A stretch of 64,000 nt of DNA from Lingula anatina (taxonomy: Eukaryota; Brachiopoda; Lingulata; Lingulida; Lingulidae). The notes beneath the pieces were generated by a model. The model saw nothing but the letters and a program-made list of their open reading frames with translations, searched no databases and was not told where the DNA came from. This document shows, piece by piece, positions 53,438-64,000 of the stretch. Location: contig NW_019775661.1 in assembly GCF_001039355.2 (NCBI RefSeq), positions 56,108-120,107 of the forward strand. The letters run 5' to 3'. Numbering within the stretch: the first letter of the stretch is position 1; every line of letters begins with the position of its first letter. Position numbers and translations under genes: made by a program.

Positions 53438-56099
53438 TCACCAAACTCTGGATTGCATCTGTGGCTGCATATATGCAGACTGTTGCATGGGCGGGAGAGG
53501 GTTAACAGAGTTATAGTTCGGTCCACACGAAGAGTACGAGGGGTAAGCAAAAGGGTTAACATTGTAAGGGGTGGAGTAAGATTGTCCACCGAAATCGGGC
53601 CTTCCCATGCAAGGCTTTCCGTCTCTAACAAGTACAGGAACCGCCACCCTTCTCGGGGGCTGCATCGCAGTCAGCTCTAAAGTTTTATCTTGTCTTTGAC
53701 GCTTGCATTTGTACCTGCGATTCTGGAACCATATTTTCACCTGTGTAGAAGTTAATTTCAGCATAGCTGCCAATTGTTCACGTTCCGGGGCGGAGAGGTA
53801 TCGCTGCTGCTTAAACCGCCTTTCAAGTTCATAAACTTGCGCCTGAGAAAATAGCACCCTTGGCTTTCGCCTTTGCCTCTGACGTAGTAAATGACATTCT
53901 TCCACATCGGGATTGTTGCTGTTATTACTGTTTCCATTGCTATTGTTGCTGCTACCGTTGCTGTTTGAGCTCTTTGAACTGTTATTTTTTGTGTTACTTA
54001 TAGGTGAGATCTTTTTGGTCTCTTCCGCGCAGTCAGCTAACTTCCCTGAAAATGAAAACACATTTTGAATTCATTGATTGAAACCTTCATCACACCTTTC
54101 TTTTTTCAAAACACAACACTGCTTCGTTTTATATACATGTAATACGACTATTCATAAAAACTGAATTACTCTAACTTAATAAAAAATGTATAATTGAAAT
54201 AACCACTGTTTATTTGACTCTAGTGCGAAAGAAGTCTCCACTAATTTTAGTTCTAAAACTTTTAGTAGAATTTTTAAAATCTTTTAAATTTCCCGCAATT
54301 TTCGTTACAAAGCGAGTACAATTTGAATGATTTATATTTCTTCAAGCATTAACATATAAAATTTGTTTGATGGCTATACAGAATAAAATATATTTAAGTA
54401 AATCATGTTTTATTTCAACGCCAAAAACAATAACATAATGTTACCCCCTTTATAGTGATAACCTATATATAGCCTAATTTTATTTTGAAAATAATAACCT
54501 CAGTCAACATGCATAAGCAAAATATTCTGTTACCCTCCATCACAGTGTCAAAATCAACCTAAGCAGTTATATATCAACGTTTTTTTGTAAGTACATTTGA
54601 AGTTAAGCACTATAATATAACCTTTTATTGCTCACTGCCGTTTATTGATCGTAACTAGTTACTGAATTAAACAAAAAAATATCTGCAGCGTTTGGCTATA
54701 GTTCATTTATTCACGTCTGAGCACGATGTAAAGAGAGAAAGAGGTGATGGTTACAAATGCATGTAGCAAAATATTGTACAAAACCAACATCAGTTTATAT
54801 CGAACATGCATCCATAATCCATTAATGTGATGCTCATATCACTAACATCAATAGTCACTAGCAAAATAAAAACAACAACATTAACTACAATAATAATAAT
54901 AATAATAATAATTCACTGATTATTCTGATCCAGTGAATTGAATCATTTATTGCACACTAGTCCCTTTTAAGAAGGACGGTTGTGTAGTATATAACAACCC
55001 TATTGTTAAGGCGGGAACTGATAAATGTTTGTCAATTTATGTTAAAATTTCATCAACATCTTACTTTCTGTATGAGTCATGCAAACATTAAAAGTGTTTT
55101 TTTCGTAGTTTTTGCCTTTATGTCTCAAAGAATCTAATAAAAAATAGTTTTTTATTTTTCGTTTGAAACAAATTATTTCAATCATTCCATGGGACCGACG
55201 TTAACGAAACTCTTACATATCTTGGATTTTAACTGTTAAATTCAGCTCCATCTTAACCGAAACTATCAGTTCAGCCAATAAAACGCCTTTTTCTCAGTTG
55301 CTAATTTGTTGTAGGAGTGGGAATGTAAAGTTTAATGTATTTTATCCGGGTGTTTCCCGCCAAATCGAATCTTTAAAAAAGGCAATTTTCTGCGGCTCAC
55401 GAATCATTACTCAAACCGTCCTTGCACTATCCGTTTCTAAAAAAATTCTTCTAAATGGCAAGCAAGTCACTGAGTCCGCCCGGTCTCCAAGTGCAATTTA
55501 GAAGGGAATATCGTAATTAAGGTTTGAGGGTTTTATCGTTTTCAAGGTTTAAATTATGAAAGATATACAGACACAAAAAATATTATTTTGGGACCGTTTA
55601 AAACGTGAACAGTACACCGTCAACGTGTGAATCGAATCTTTATGCGTGTAAATTATTTTAAAAATCCATGTAACTCAAATGTCCCTCGCAAAAAAAAAAA
55701 CATACCTGGCAATTTTCTACGTGTAAAAAATTTATCTATTGGGTATACATTTCATCGTATTTCTTCCCCCACAGTTCCATGCCTGCCATGCTGATATGAA
55801 AATTGACTGAGCCGATTATTATTAGCAAGAGAGTCTACTTAAATATTTCATCCATTGTCTAAAGAACTAATTTTACTTGTTAATTTTTAAGATATGCATT
55901 TTCATACACTTAATTTTGGGTTTGATAGAAAGAGAGATAGATGAAAATGTTGAAAAAAAAAACCCAAGAGTAAATATATTACTTAACAGAATACGATATA
56001 TGGAGGGAATGTTTTATAAATGAAGCACACTGACTACGTGTTTTTTTTTACAAAAGCAGTTTATCTAATCAATCAATCTAATCAATCATTTGAATAATA

Positions 56100-56142
<43 letters not shown>

Positions 56143-56442
56143 CTTTTTGTAATCATATTTTCACATGAGCACAGAATTTTCCCTCTCGTGTGAAAATGAA
56201 AGAAATTTGTGACGATAATAGTCTCATTTCCTGAGATTAAAACCAAATTCTAAAATTACATGACCAACGTTTTGATTTATTAGTTCTGTCTGAGCCAACA
56301 GAATTGTTCCTCTGCATTGTGTACCCAAAACATGAAGGGGGCTTTTCCTATCGATAAAGAAACCAGCAACTGAACCTAAACTGAATTGCAGAACCAACAA
56401 AACAGGCTGTTAGGTATGGATTTTCTAAAACATACACTCTTG

Positions 56443-56500
<58 letters not shown>

Positions 56501-59500
56501 TGGTTTTGTGAAAATAGTCAACGTGAAATTTAAAGAAGAGAATACATGAAGATTTTCAAAAATATTCTATCTGATCATTATTAACAAGAGAGTCTTTTCT
56601 TTGTCAATTTTTTACAGTTGTTAGATGAGATTGTCAGCAATCTTTTGAGTTGAATGGCAATGTTATTCAGTACTTGAGTCAAGCGTGAATAGATATAAAT
56701 GAATATTTGGGCTCCCTATTATAGGTATTCTTTCTGGAATTTTCAAGCCAAATCGAAAAAAAATTCCCCTACTTACGAATCTTTGTCATTCTGCTCTCTA
56801 CATTGCATCTACGGTTTATGCCATTTTCAATTAAACATTTTAGTTCTAAATGAATGACCGGCATATCTTACTGTACTTTTCAGTTGGAAATGTCAAAATC
56901 GGGTGTTTTTACTTAAGGGTTTACATCGTTTATTTAGATCCGATTTGGGTAAGATAAGTAGCTTTGCAAGGTATGTAGACATGGAAAATGCGACTTTCGG
57001 GCATTTTTAGCGTGGACAGTATGACTTCAAGAATTAGATTTAAAAAAAACTATACAAAACTGCATCTAATAAATAAATGTATTACAGTCACAGAAATTTG
57101 ATACAGACTATCACTAAATACGTGTAGTCGAAAGTATATTACAGTTAAAAAAGAATATCCATCATCGAAAAATTCTTTGATAAATTCCATAGATACAGTA
57201 CTACAAAAAACTATTATAAGTATTGTCTTTTTTTAATTAGATGGAATATTCCATTGATGCGGTTTTTGTGTTTATTTACAATGATTTTCCTATGCATAAA
57301 TTGTCTGATATTTCATCTGTTATCTTTAAACCATTTAGTACCACAAACAGTATCTGGGCATCGTTGTGACGATGATAAAAGCATTCCAAAGTTGGTCTCA
57401 CAGCCAGTGCACCCCGAGCAACCAAGTCTCCCATTGTCTTTTTAACAGTTGGCTTTTCTTACCCAGCTTGTAGCTCTTTATACTTTTTTAAGCGAATCTA
57501 TTTTTTTTTTCACTTTGGTATATGTATGATGTTGATTTCTTAGCCTTGTTGATGAGCTTTGGCGTGTACTGCGAAGCAATTCCGCTCGCCACAGACATCA
57601 GCATTTTCTACCGCCACGAGTGTGACATTTCCCCGTGCACCTCACCCGCGTGCCTGCACCACGTGATCTGACCAACTCCACAATTCCATCACAAATGGAC
57701 ATCAAATGTAAGTTAAACATTGACTGCATTTAGTTTTCCTCCGGCAAACGCCATTCTTTTCTTAATTCTTTTTATTGTTTCGCCATTTCAGTCATATATA
57801 TTGTTAGGTAGTAAAAAAGGAACTTTAATATGAAGGTGAACATCAACATCTTAACATCTTTTCAGTTCTCACTTTTGTATATAAAAAGACCTCCAAATCC
57901 CAATTTATAATCACAGCACATCATAAATTTACTTCTAAAGCGTTCATCTACACGCCCATTGGTGATATGACTGGTCACAAATTTGGTATTACAAGATTTT
58001 TGGGGAGACCTGATACAAATCAGCACCGACACCAATGATATTCATGACAAAACCCATTATAAAGAAAGTTGACCTCAGCAGTCGGTACCCGGATGTGGAG
58101 CTGCTACCTTGGACATGAAGAGGAGGCGTCTAATTACTTTAATTAATCGTGTCTTGCACAAATATGCAAACATTTTGAAAAGCAATAACAATAAAATTGT
58201 CATTACAGCACAAGGCTTAAGAATGCAAGTACTACATGTATATATGTCTTCACTACTGTTGTTCGCTTTGTTCGGCTTTCGTTCATTTGAGCATACAAAC
58301 CTGGCTAAATGATATTTATCGATTTGAAGTTAAGAAGTGCCTTTCTCATAATGGTGTTGAAAACAGTGTAATATTCTAATATTCTTTAACACGGAAATGA
58401 GGGTGTTATCAACATTTATTTATTTTACATTAAAATTTGTTTCACTTATCTTGAACTTTTCTTCACCTTCAATACGTTTCAACAATTATACAGTCGATAA
58501 GGTGTGACATCAGTTGTCCACAAACACCGATAAATATCTCAAGAGTGACAGAAATAATTGAAGACGATAGAAGATATATTGCCTTTAAAATACACTTCCT
58601 ATTTCTAACCGAGATGACTTTCATCGCCAACTATACATTACCGACGAAACCATTTCTGTTTCATTTACACAGAGTTTAGGTTTCAAGGATTGTTTCACAG
58701 AATCTTATATAAAATAACTTGTTATCTGAGTTTTAAAATTATTTTAATAATATGTCATTGCAGAGTAAAATTGGAATGCAGCAACTTTTTTCTTTTGCAC
58801 AAACTCATATGGTTTCACAAAATATGAGTCATTAACTATAATATAAATATAAACCCTACCGTTAAAAATTAACTCAAATCATCAAATAGAAAAAAAATCA
58901 ACACGATTATATTCAAATAATGATTATGGTAATAAGGACGTTCGAATGTTTGAATTATAAAAATTTCTTTACATAAATAATGGAGATATGTTATATCTGA
59001 TTAGCACTCAACAACCTTTCCCGAACAACGTCCAGTAAAAACGTAAAATCCTAGGATATAATTAGATGTGAAAATAATACTTCGCTGATTTTTTTAGTCA
59101 AAATGAAAAATATTTGAAATAAAAAATGCAATCTAGTTAATAAAGAATGGCGTGGGCGTTTTCTGATGTCTGTTTAAAACTTTGACTTTAATTTTTGTGA
59201 TTTACAGACAAAAAAAGCTTGTTTGTCCATGTAGCATATTTCCCACGTCGAGTCACCTCATTTTTTGACGCAGTTCAAAGGGAAGTCAGGCATTGAGTTT
59301 TCTTCTTCAATTATTTAGGATTCAAACTTCCTCTAATCTCTGACGTGAGGTTTTGTGTCAGACGTGTAACATGTGTCTGATTCTATCTCTTAAAATGCGT
59401 TGCAGAACTTTTTTTGTGGGATTAAGTTCGCCAACTCCCTTCAATTAACATCATTTGCAAGATTTTTTGGTATTGGTTTTGACTTTATTTTATCTCTCAG

Positions 59501-62473
59501 GTTACTATGCGAATATATATCTATGTGTTTTTGCAAATAAATGTTTTTGATTACCCCCAAAGACCTGTTAACATTTTCTAAATATTTGATATGTGTTCAT
59601 AATGATAGGAACAATTCGACAAGTCTTTTTTTAAAGTTAAATAAACCATTTGCTTGTTTAGGGGGCAAGTTATGCAACGGGTTTCAGGCTGATTTTTCTT
59701 CTAAGATTTAGGTGATCCTTTCCCACTTTAGGTCACTTTGTACAGAGATGATATCAAGGTTCTCTCAGCATGAAGTGTTATGAATAAAATAATCGCAGCC
59801 CATTGAGTGTCAACTACCCATACAATAATCACCACGCGTGGCTTTAATTTTAAACTGGGTAAGACATTTCAGAAAGCTTTTTCTAATTAGCTACCCTGCT
59901 GTTTTAAAGTCTTCCAAAGCCTGTCTTTTTTAACGAACTTTTAATGGATAAACACAGCGCATTGTTTGTTTTGAATGCAACAAAACTGATTTAAATGTCA
60001 TAATTTTAATAAATAAACCAGTGAATTACGAGCATTATAATGATATCGTACAAAAATGTGTTCTCAACTAGTAAAACGTTTCAAAGAAATTGTTGGAAAG
60101 AAGTGCAGTACCTTGATCGTACTCTGCGGAGAAAAAAGGAGAAATGCATCAATTACCCATTTTACTGACAGTTGTTGCGAAAACTTTTTAATTCATTTCA
60201 ATGTAAACATTAGCCCCATTCACACCTACATGGTTAATCGAGATTAAGGGAATCGCGATTCTAACGCGCTTAGCTAAATTCACTTTTTTGTGTTCACACA
60301 TGTAAAAACGAAATCGCGATTTACCTAGCTAGATCTGATAATTGCAACTGCGCTCGCTAAGGGAGTCACGGTATATCCTGTTGATCATGCGCAGTAGCTG
60401 CCTTCAAGACCATGCTTTCGGTTTGTACGTTGTTATTTTCCATTTATCTTTCATCGGCCCAAATATTTAGTTATGCTGCCACTGAGTTTTCAGACCAGAA
60501 CGTCCTCTTGGCCATTTTGCTGACTGCGAAGAAACTTGAAATTGCGTGGACAGTTTGTTTTCTTTAACTTTCCAGTCGGCGAATAGCTGTATTTAGCTAA
60601 TGTTTCGTTTCAATTTATACCCGACATGAAATAAAATTTATTGTTTTGTATTATATTGTACTTTCGATAGAAACTGTGTACGCCTCTTAAGTCCTCAACT
60701 TCCGGTGCTAACATCGATCCCGTTCTCACTAGGAAATTTTATATCGCGATTTAAGTTTACATCGATAGAATCCACCTCTCGAGTAGGATTAATTTGAATC
60801 GCGATTTGACGTCTCTACTGCGTTCACACTAGAAGCTTTACATCGATAGAATCGCGATTTGGCACTAATCGCGATTGAAAGTGTCTCGTGTGAATGGGGC
60901 TATTGTGAAGCTTGCTATTTAGCGACTGATGCCCTGTAACCCTATGGTGACGCTTCCCACCCGTTGAAACATTTGGCTCCATGGAATAAGCAGACTTCAC
61001 TCGTATAGATTTCCCAAGTATGTGCAGTTACTGTAACGTATTGTTTTTTCAACGCATTTTTACACATTGTAACTTTGGCCCGAGACGTCCCCCGCCTCAT
61101 TTAACAACAAAATGGCCATTTTCTGCGTAATTAAGCAGCGTAAACAAACGTGCAATATGGAATGTTCGGTAATTAATTGCTCCATTTCTAAATATATCGA
61201 AGCGCAAGATAAAACCCTGCGCTGCACAGCGAGTGGGCTTGCACGGCGTCTTTAGAAGTAAACATTGCAGCCCTGTCTACGTTTAGTTTATTCTAGATAC
61301 TCCAAGCCGACCAACTCTCGGAAAAACCCAACTCCTCTCTTTAGCTGAACTTTTCCATTGTTTCATACAGGCAAACGTTTATCTTTTTTTTTTTTTTTTA
61401 CAAACTTAAATGGTTTCAAACCAAAATACATGTCAGACCGACCAACCAAAATATATGGTTTGAAATTTGTGGGCTTTGCAAAAACGCTTCTATTATTTAT
61501 TGCAGTAAAGGTAATTTGTAGCAATTTGTATATACTAGTAAACCATGGCCTTGATGTATCTTTTCCACATTTAAGACTACTAATTTCCTTTCTTTTACAC
61601 AGATGAACTCGCCTTATGTCATTAAATCATCCGGTTCCGTCTTGTTTCCTGATAGTTTCTGGTGTCACCTCATGTGATAAAGGTTTAAAGTATGGCATTT
61701 CCTTCAACTCTCGCTATCTCAGTCGTGTATGGTGTGTATATCCTCGGCGGTTGGCACTTAATAATGACGTTAGTTTATTCTAGGGCCCAAAGATATATAT
61801 AATGGGTTTTACTAAGTCTTACTTGCGAATCACTCCGTTTAAAAAAACTACGACAGCTGCATAGCAACTAATAAACGCTTAGTCGAAATCTTGTTGAAGA
61901 AGAAAAACAATTTGATCAATTCTACAAGTGTAAAGCACAAGTAGAGAAGAAGTCAGTGAAATCCTATTATTATATTTAGTTTAAGCCTACTTGAGCTGAG
62001 TGGTTTTGGATTCGAATGTCATTGAAGAGCTTTTCATTAGCACGAGCACGGTGAAGTATCTCTTAGAGCTGGGCAGACCTACCTATCTTAGTGATTTCCT
62101 CGCCTGGTGCACTGCTACTTGAGGTGGTGGTCGTGGTTGGTACGTTATAAGGGCAGGCACTTAGCCTCTCAATTGTGGGGGTATTTAAAGGATCGTACAT
62201 AGTCGATGGAGGGGGTGAGCTCATAGCAGTCCCTCCGTACTGGCACGCTGGATTGATCATGTTCAGACCCGGGGCCTCGCTGCCCATGGCACCATGCATT
62301 GTCGGTTCTGCGTAGAAACTGCCGGAGGAGAAAGTGAGGCTGGTGTGGAAATCCATGCTGTAAGTTGTCGGCTCTGAGCCGTACTGGAGGATGTCCTTTA
62401 CAGAAAATGGCGCGCCTCCTGTGTGATTGGCTGACATAGCTTTAACTTCCTCTGCCGTGTTCCCTGAGCACAC
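53438..62473 (-). CDS. Nkx2-5: NK4 / tinman / Nkx2-5 homeodomain transcription factor, two exons
   Basis: Exon 1 (62083-62473, 391 nt) ends in a GTAGGT donor, and exon 2 (53438-54045, 608 nt) starts after TTTCAG. They join in phase 1 to give 332 aa. The TN (Eh1-like) motif [10 protein letters not shown] is at about 21-30 and in the family recruits Groucho corepressors. A low-complexity Asn/Ser linker covers about 150-175. The homeodomain is at about 189-248 ([20 protein letters not shown] to [10 protein letters not shown]), with the Tyr at position 54 diagnostic of the NK2 class and preference for CAAGTG sites. The NK2-specific domain [15 protein letters not shown] follows at about 262-276. 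The C-terminus ends QSRVW, resembling the terminal tail of vertebrate Nkx2-5. The [12 protein letters not shown] stretch and overall match favour NK4 over NK2.1 or NK2.2. In other animals the gene specifies cardiac and visceral mesoderm. The start at 62473 is the first in-frame Met; Met13 is an alternative. Confidence 0.96.
56102..56141. repeat. GT dinucleotide microsatellite in the NK4 intron
   Basis: About 20 perfect GT units. An AT run (about 56445-56497) lies 300 bases away. Both are likely to be length-polymorphic. Confidence 0.9.
57540..57690. promoter_or_regulatory. Small GC-rich island in the NK4 intron
   Basis: About 150 bases of unusually GC-rich sequence in AT-rich intron DNA, including the E-box CACGTG (57659-57664) and TCACCCGCG. 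It has a 39-codon open frame (57552-57671, plus) that I do not consider a gene. An intronic enhancer is possible. Confidence 0.25.
60213..60900. mobile_element. MITE-like element with 13-bp perfect terminal inverted repeats
   Basis: The left end GCCCCATTCACAC (60213-60225) is the exact reverse complement of the right end GTGTGAATGGGGC (60888-60900). TA dinucleotides flank both ends (60211-60212 and 60901-60902), consistent with a TA target-site duplication. The 688-bp interior has no coding frame and repeats the palindrome AATCGCGATT or parts of it at least seven times on the two sides. It also has three ATCGATAGAAT-type copies or partial copies near the right end. This is a non-autonomous DNA transposon, and the TA target would fit a Tc1/mariner-type transposase. 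Family assignment is inferred. Confidence 0.75.
60903..61330. other. GC-richer intron patch next to the MITE
   Basis: Non-repetitive sequence with GGTAATTAATTGC (about 61169-61181) and stretches such as CGAGACGTCCCCCGCC. No exon features. A possible intronic regulatory element, based on composition only. Confidence 0.2.
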
Positions 62474-63830
62474 ATGCTGCGGTGAATCCCTGGCAAGCTG
62501 TCTTTTTCACTTAAAATTCAGTTTTGCTTCTTCTAATGGCGATAGCATTAATAATCAATTAACAGGTGCCCCGTCTGTCGACTACGAATAAACTTGCGTT
62601 TTCTCATCAGCCAATCGGAGACCAGAAGCCTGACAGATCCACGAACAGTACGCAAAGCAAGTGCATCAGCCTGAAAGAAGACAGCTCAACTCTGAAACAA
62701 TGCAACAGTAACAGAAAGGCATTTCCTCTAAAGCTAAAAAATGAACACCGATTATCTTCTCCGCCACTGTTTATACTTTATGGAGGCTAATTTGCGATGC
62801 TGCAATGTTTAACGTGTGTTTGTTGTGATTAGTGGCCCGACTCCTCCTGCTTCGGCCGCTGCTAGTTTTCCATTAGAACGCGACGTAACACGGAGATAAG
62901 CGCCGCGCAGGTGAAACCGAAGCCTCCTTGGATGGGGGGTCACTGTTAAAATGTCGCATCAAATGCATGAAAGCCCGCCGTACTATCAGTGAGCCGGGTC
63001 TATGATTGGACGGGCTTGCCATTTAGCAGTTATGTGATGACAAGGTTGACTAGGCAATCAATTAACGGCGGGATCGGGCGTTTAGCCGGCCCCACTTAAT
63101 GTCAAAATTGTTTAACTCATTCGATCCCTTGATTTGTTTAATCAGGACGGGAGGAACGAGAAAATATTTGGCTCTGAGATAGGACAGAATTTTTCTAATA
63201 GCACTGTATGTCTTTCCGATATACGCGGCGGTTTAGCCGCAACTACTGGATGTCCCGCTATAGTGACCACATTAACGTTCACTGAGACTTCATTCATATT
63301 AAAAACAGATTTTTAGTTTATTTTGTCCCTGGACGATCTTTCTGTGTGGCTCTCAGTTGTGATTAACGCCTTTATTTATCACTTTGTCACTGGAATTGAG
63401 TACTCTATCGCAGGCAAGCATCTGCAGTCCGATTTTCCGCTTCCATACACTTTCAAAGGCTCAAGGCTCAATTTAGAGGAAAATAAAACAAAGAGCCTTC
63501 CGTGTAATTTTGAGTGCCGATCATATAACGACAACGATCCCCGTACGGCGAAATCTTTCGCCTGCAGCTTGACACCCGATGCCCGTTTTGTTTTACTGCA
63601 TATATTAAATTGATTTGATTGTTTTGTTGGTAAGACATCGTTTTAATCGAGGTGAGTCTCTCTAATGGGTCTTCTATGTTAGGCGGATCAGTTAACAAGA
63701 CGGTGTCAGCTCTGATGTATTCACCACCCGGGGTAGCGAGCTCAGCAGACGACTCGGCGTCCTTGGTGGGAGGGGGAAGGTAGAGGGGTTTGCAGATTCT
63801 CACCTTGATATAATTGTGGATTTTTTTCCA
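62474..63830. promoter_or_regulatory. NK4 5' flank and probable promoter region
   Basis: GC-richer, non-repetitive sequence directly upstream of the NK4 coding exon. A minus-strand TATAAAC lies near 62768-62774, about 300 bases before the ATG, and CAATTAAC (62555-62562) is near it. No distinct promoter signature is decisive. Open frames at 63323-63613 (plus) and 63468-63803 (minus) overlap each other and show no domain. Confidence 0.35.
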
Positions 63831-63833
63831 CTG

Positions 63834-63865
<32 letters not shown>

Positions 63866-63873
63866 TATATATA
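63834..63873. repeat. T tract followed by TA repeat
   Basis: About 29 T residues run into a short TATATA tract. It marks the start of an AT-rich stretch running to the window edge, which shows no gene. Confidence 0.8.
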
Positions 63874-64000
63874 CAATAATAATATGAATTTTTCCTTTTG
63901 CTTTCAGTTTCGTATTAGTGTGAAAAATAAAAAAGGACAAGAAAAGAGAAAAAAAGTCAAAGAAGCGAGAAAAAACAATGAAATGATATTGTATGGAACG

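Larger units (their letters stand above)
54046..62082 (-). other. NK4 intron (8.0 kb)
   Basis: This single large intron separates the TN-motif exon from the homeobox exon, the usual intron position in Nkx2-5 genes. It is AT-rich with AAT (54889-54912), GT (56102-56141) and AT (about 56445-56497) microsatellites, one MITE-like element (60213-60900), and GC-richer patches at about 57540-57690 and 60905-61330. No nested gene is supported. Confidence 0.75.

Noticed and set aside
57552-57671. 39-codon Cys-containing frame in the NK4 intron
   Set aside because: Too short, no family match and no splice evidence; GC-rich composition alone can open a frame.
63323-63803. Two overlapping open frames upstream of NK4
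   Set aside because: Opposite strands, mutually overlapping and without domains; more likely promoter-region sequence.

Overview
The window is AT-rich DNA from a multicellular animal. Its genes have spliced exons with GT-AG introns, long gene-poor stretches full of microsatellites, and two developmental homeobox genes. The Msx and NK4 (tinman/Nkx2-5) proteins are close to vertebrate-type sequences, but the genes are compact and only about 16 kb apart. A RecQ-like mobile-type helicase fragment and a MITE-like element are also present. This fits a non-vertebrate bilaterian, perhaps an invertebrate deuterostome such as a hemichordate. The species cannot be fixed from sequence alone.

Layout. (1) 1-350: end of a foreign insert with a RecQ-like helicase fragment. 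(2) 351-14290: a tandem array, all on the minus strand, of one five-exon gene encoding a small secreted protein. Gene A (3165-5131) and gene B (7772-9694) are intact at 293 aa each. A third copy keeps only its promoter and first exon (409-433) before the foreign insert. A fourth (12286-13139) is a decayed relic. An exact 373-bp duplication beside an N at 11912 looks like an assembly fault. (3) 14290-34494: about 20 kb without genes, holding some GC-richer islands. (4) 34495-37572: Msx, two exons, minus strand. (5) 37573-53437: gene-free interval with candidate regulatory islands. (6) 53438-62473: NK4/tinman, two exons and an 8-kb intron carrying a MITE-like element (60213-60900), minus strand. 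(7) 62474-64000: NK4 upstream region.

The most interesting content is the array. Its exon plan is a tiny first exon ending in phase 1, then three phase-0 introns. The protein has a signal peptide, four predicted helical segments and a long loop after the first. This matches the layout of vertebrate long-chain class I helical cytokines (growth hormone, EPO, IL-6, G-CSF). The promoters carry a TATA box, a kappaB-like site (perfect in gene A) and a TGACGTA element. I infer a previously undescribed invertebrate helical-cytokine family; no database search supports this yet. Msx and NK4 form a remnant of the ancestral NK homeobox cluster; linkage of the cytokine-like array to it may be incidental.
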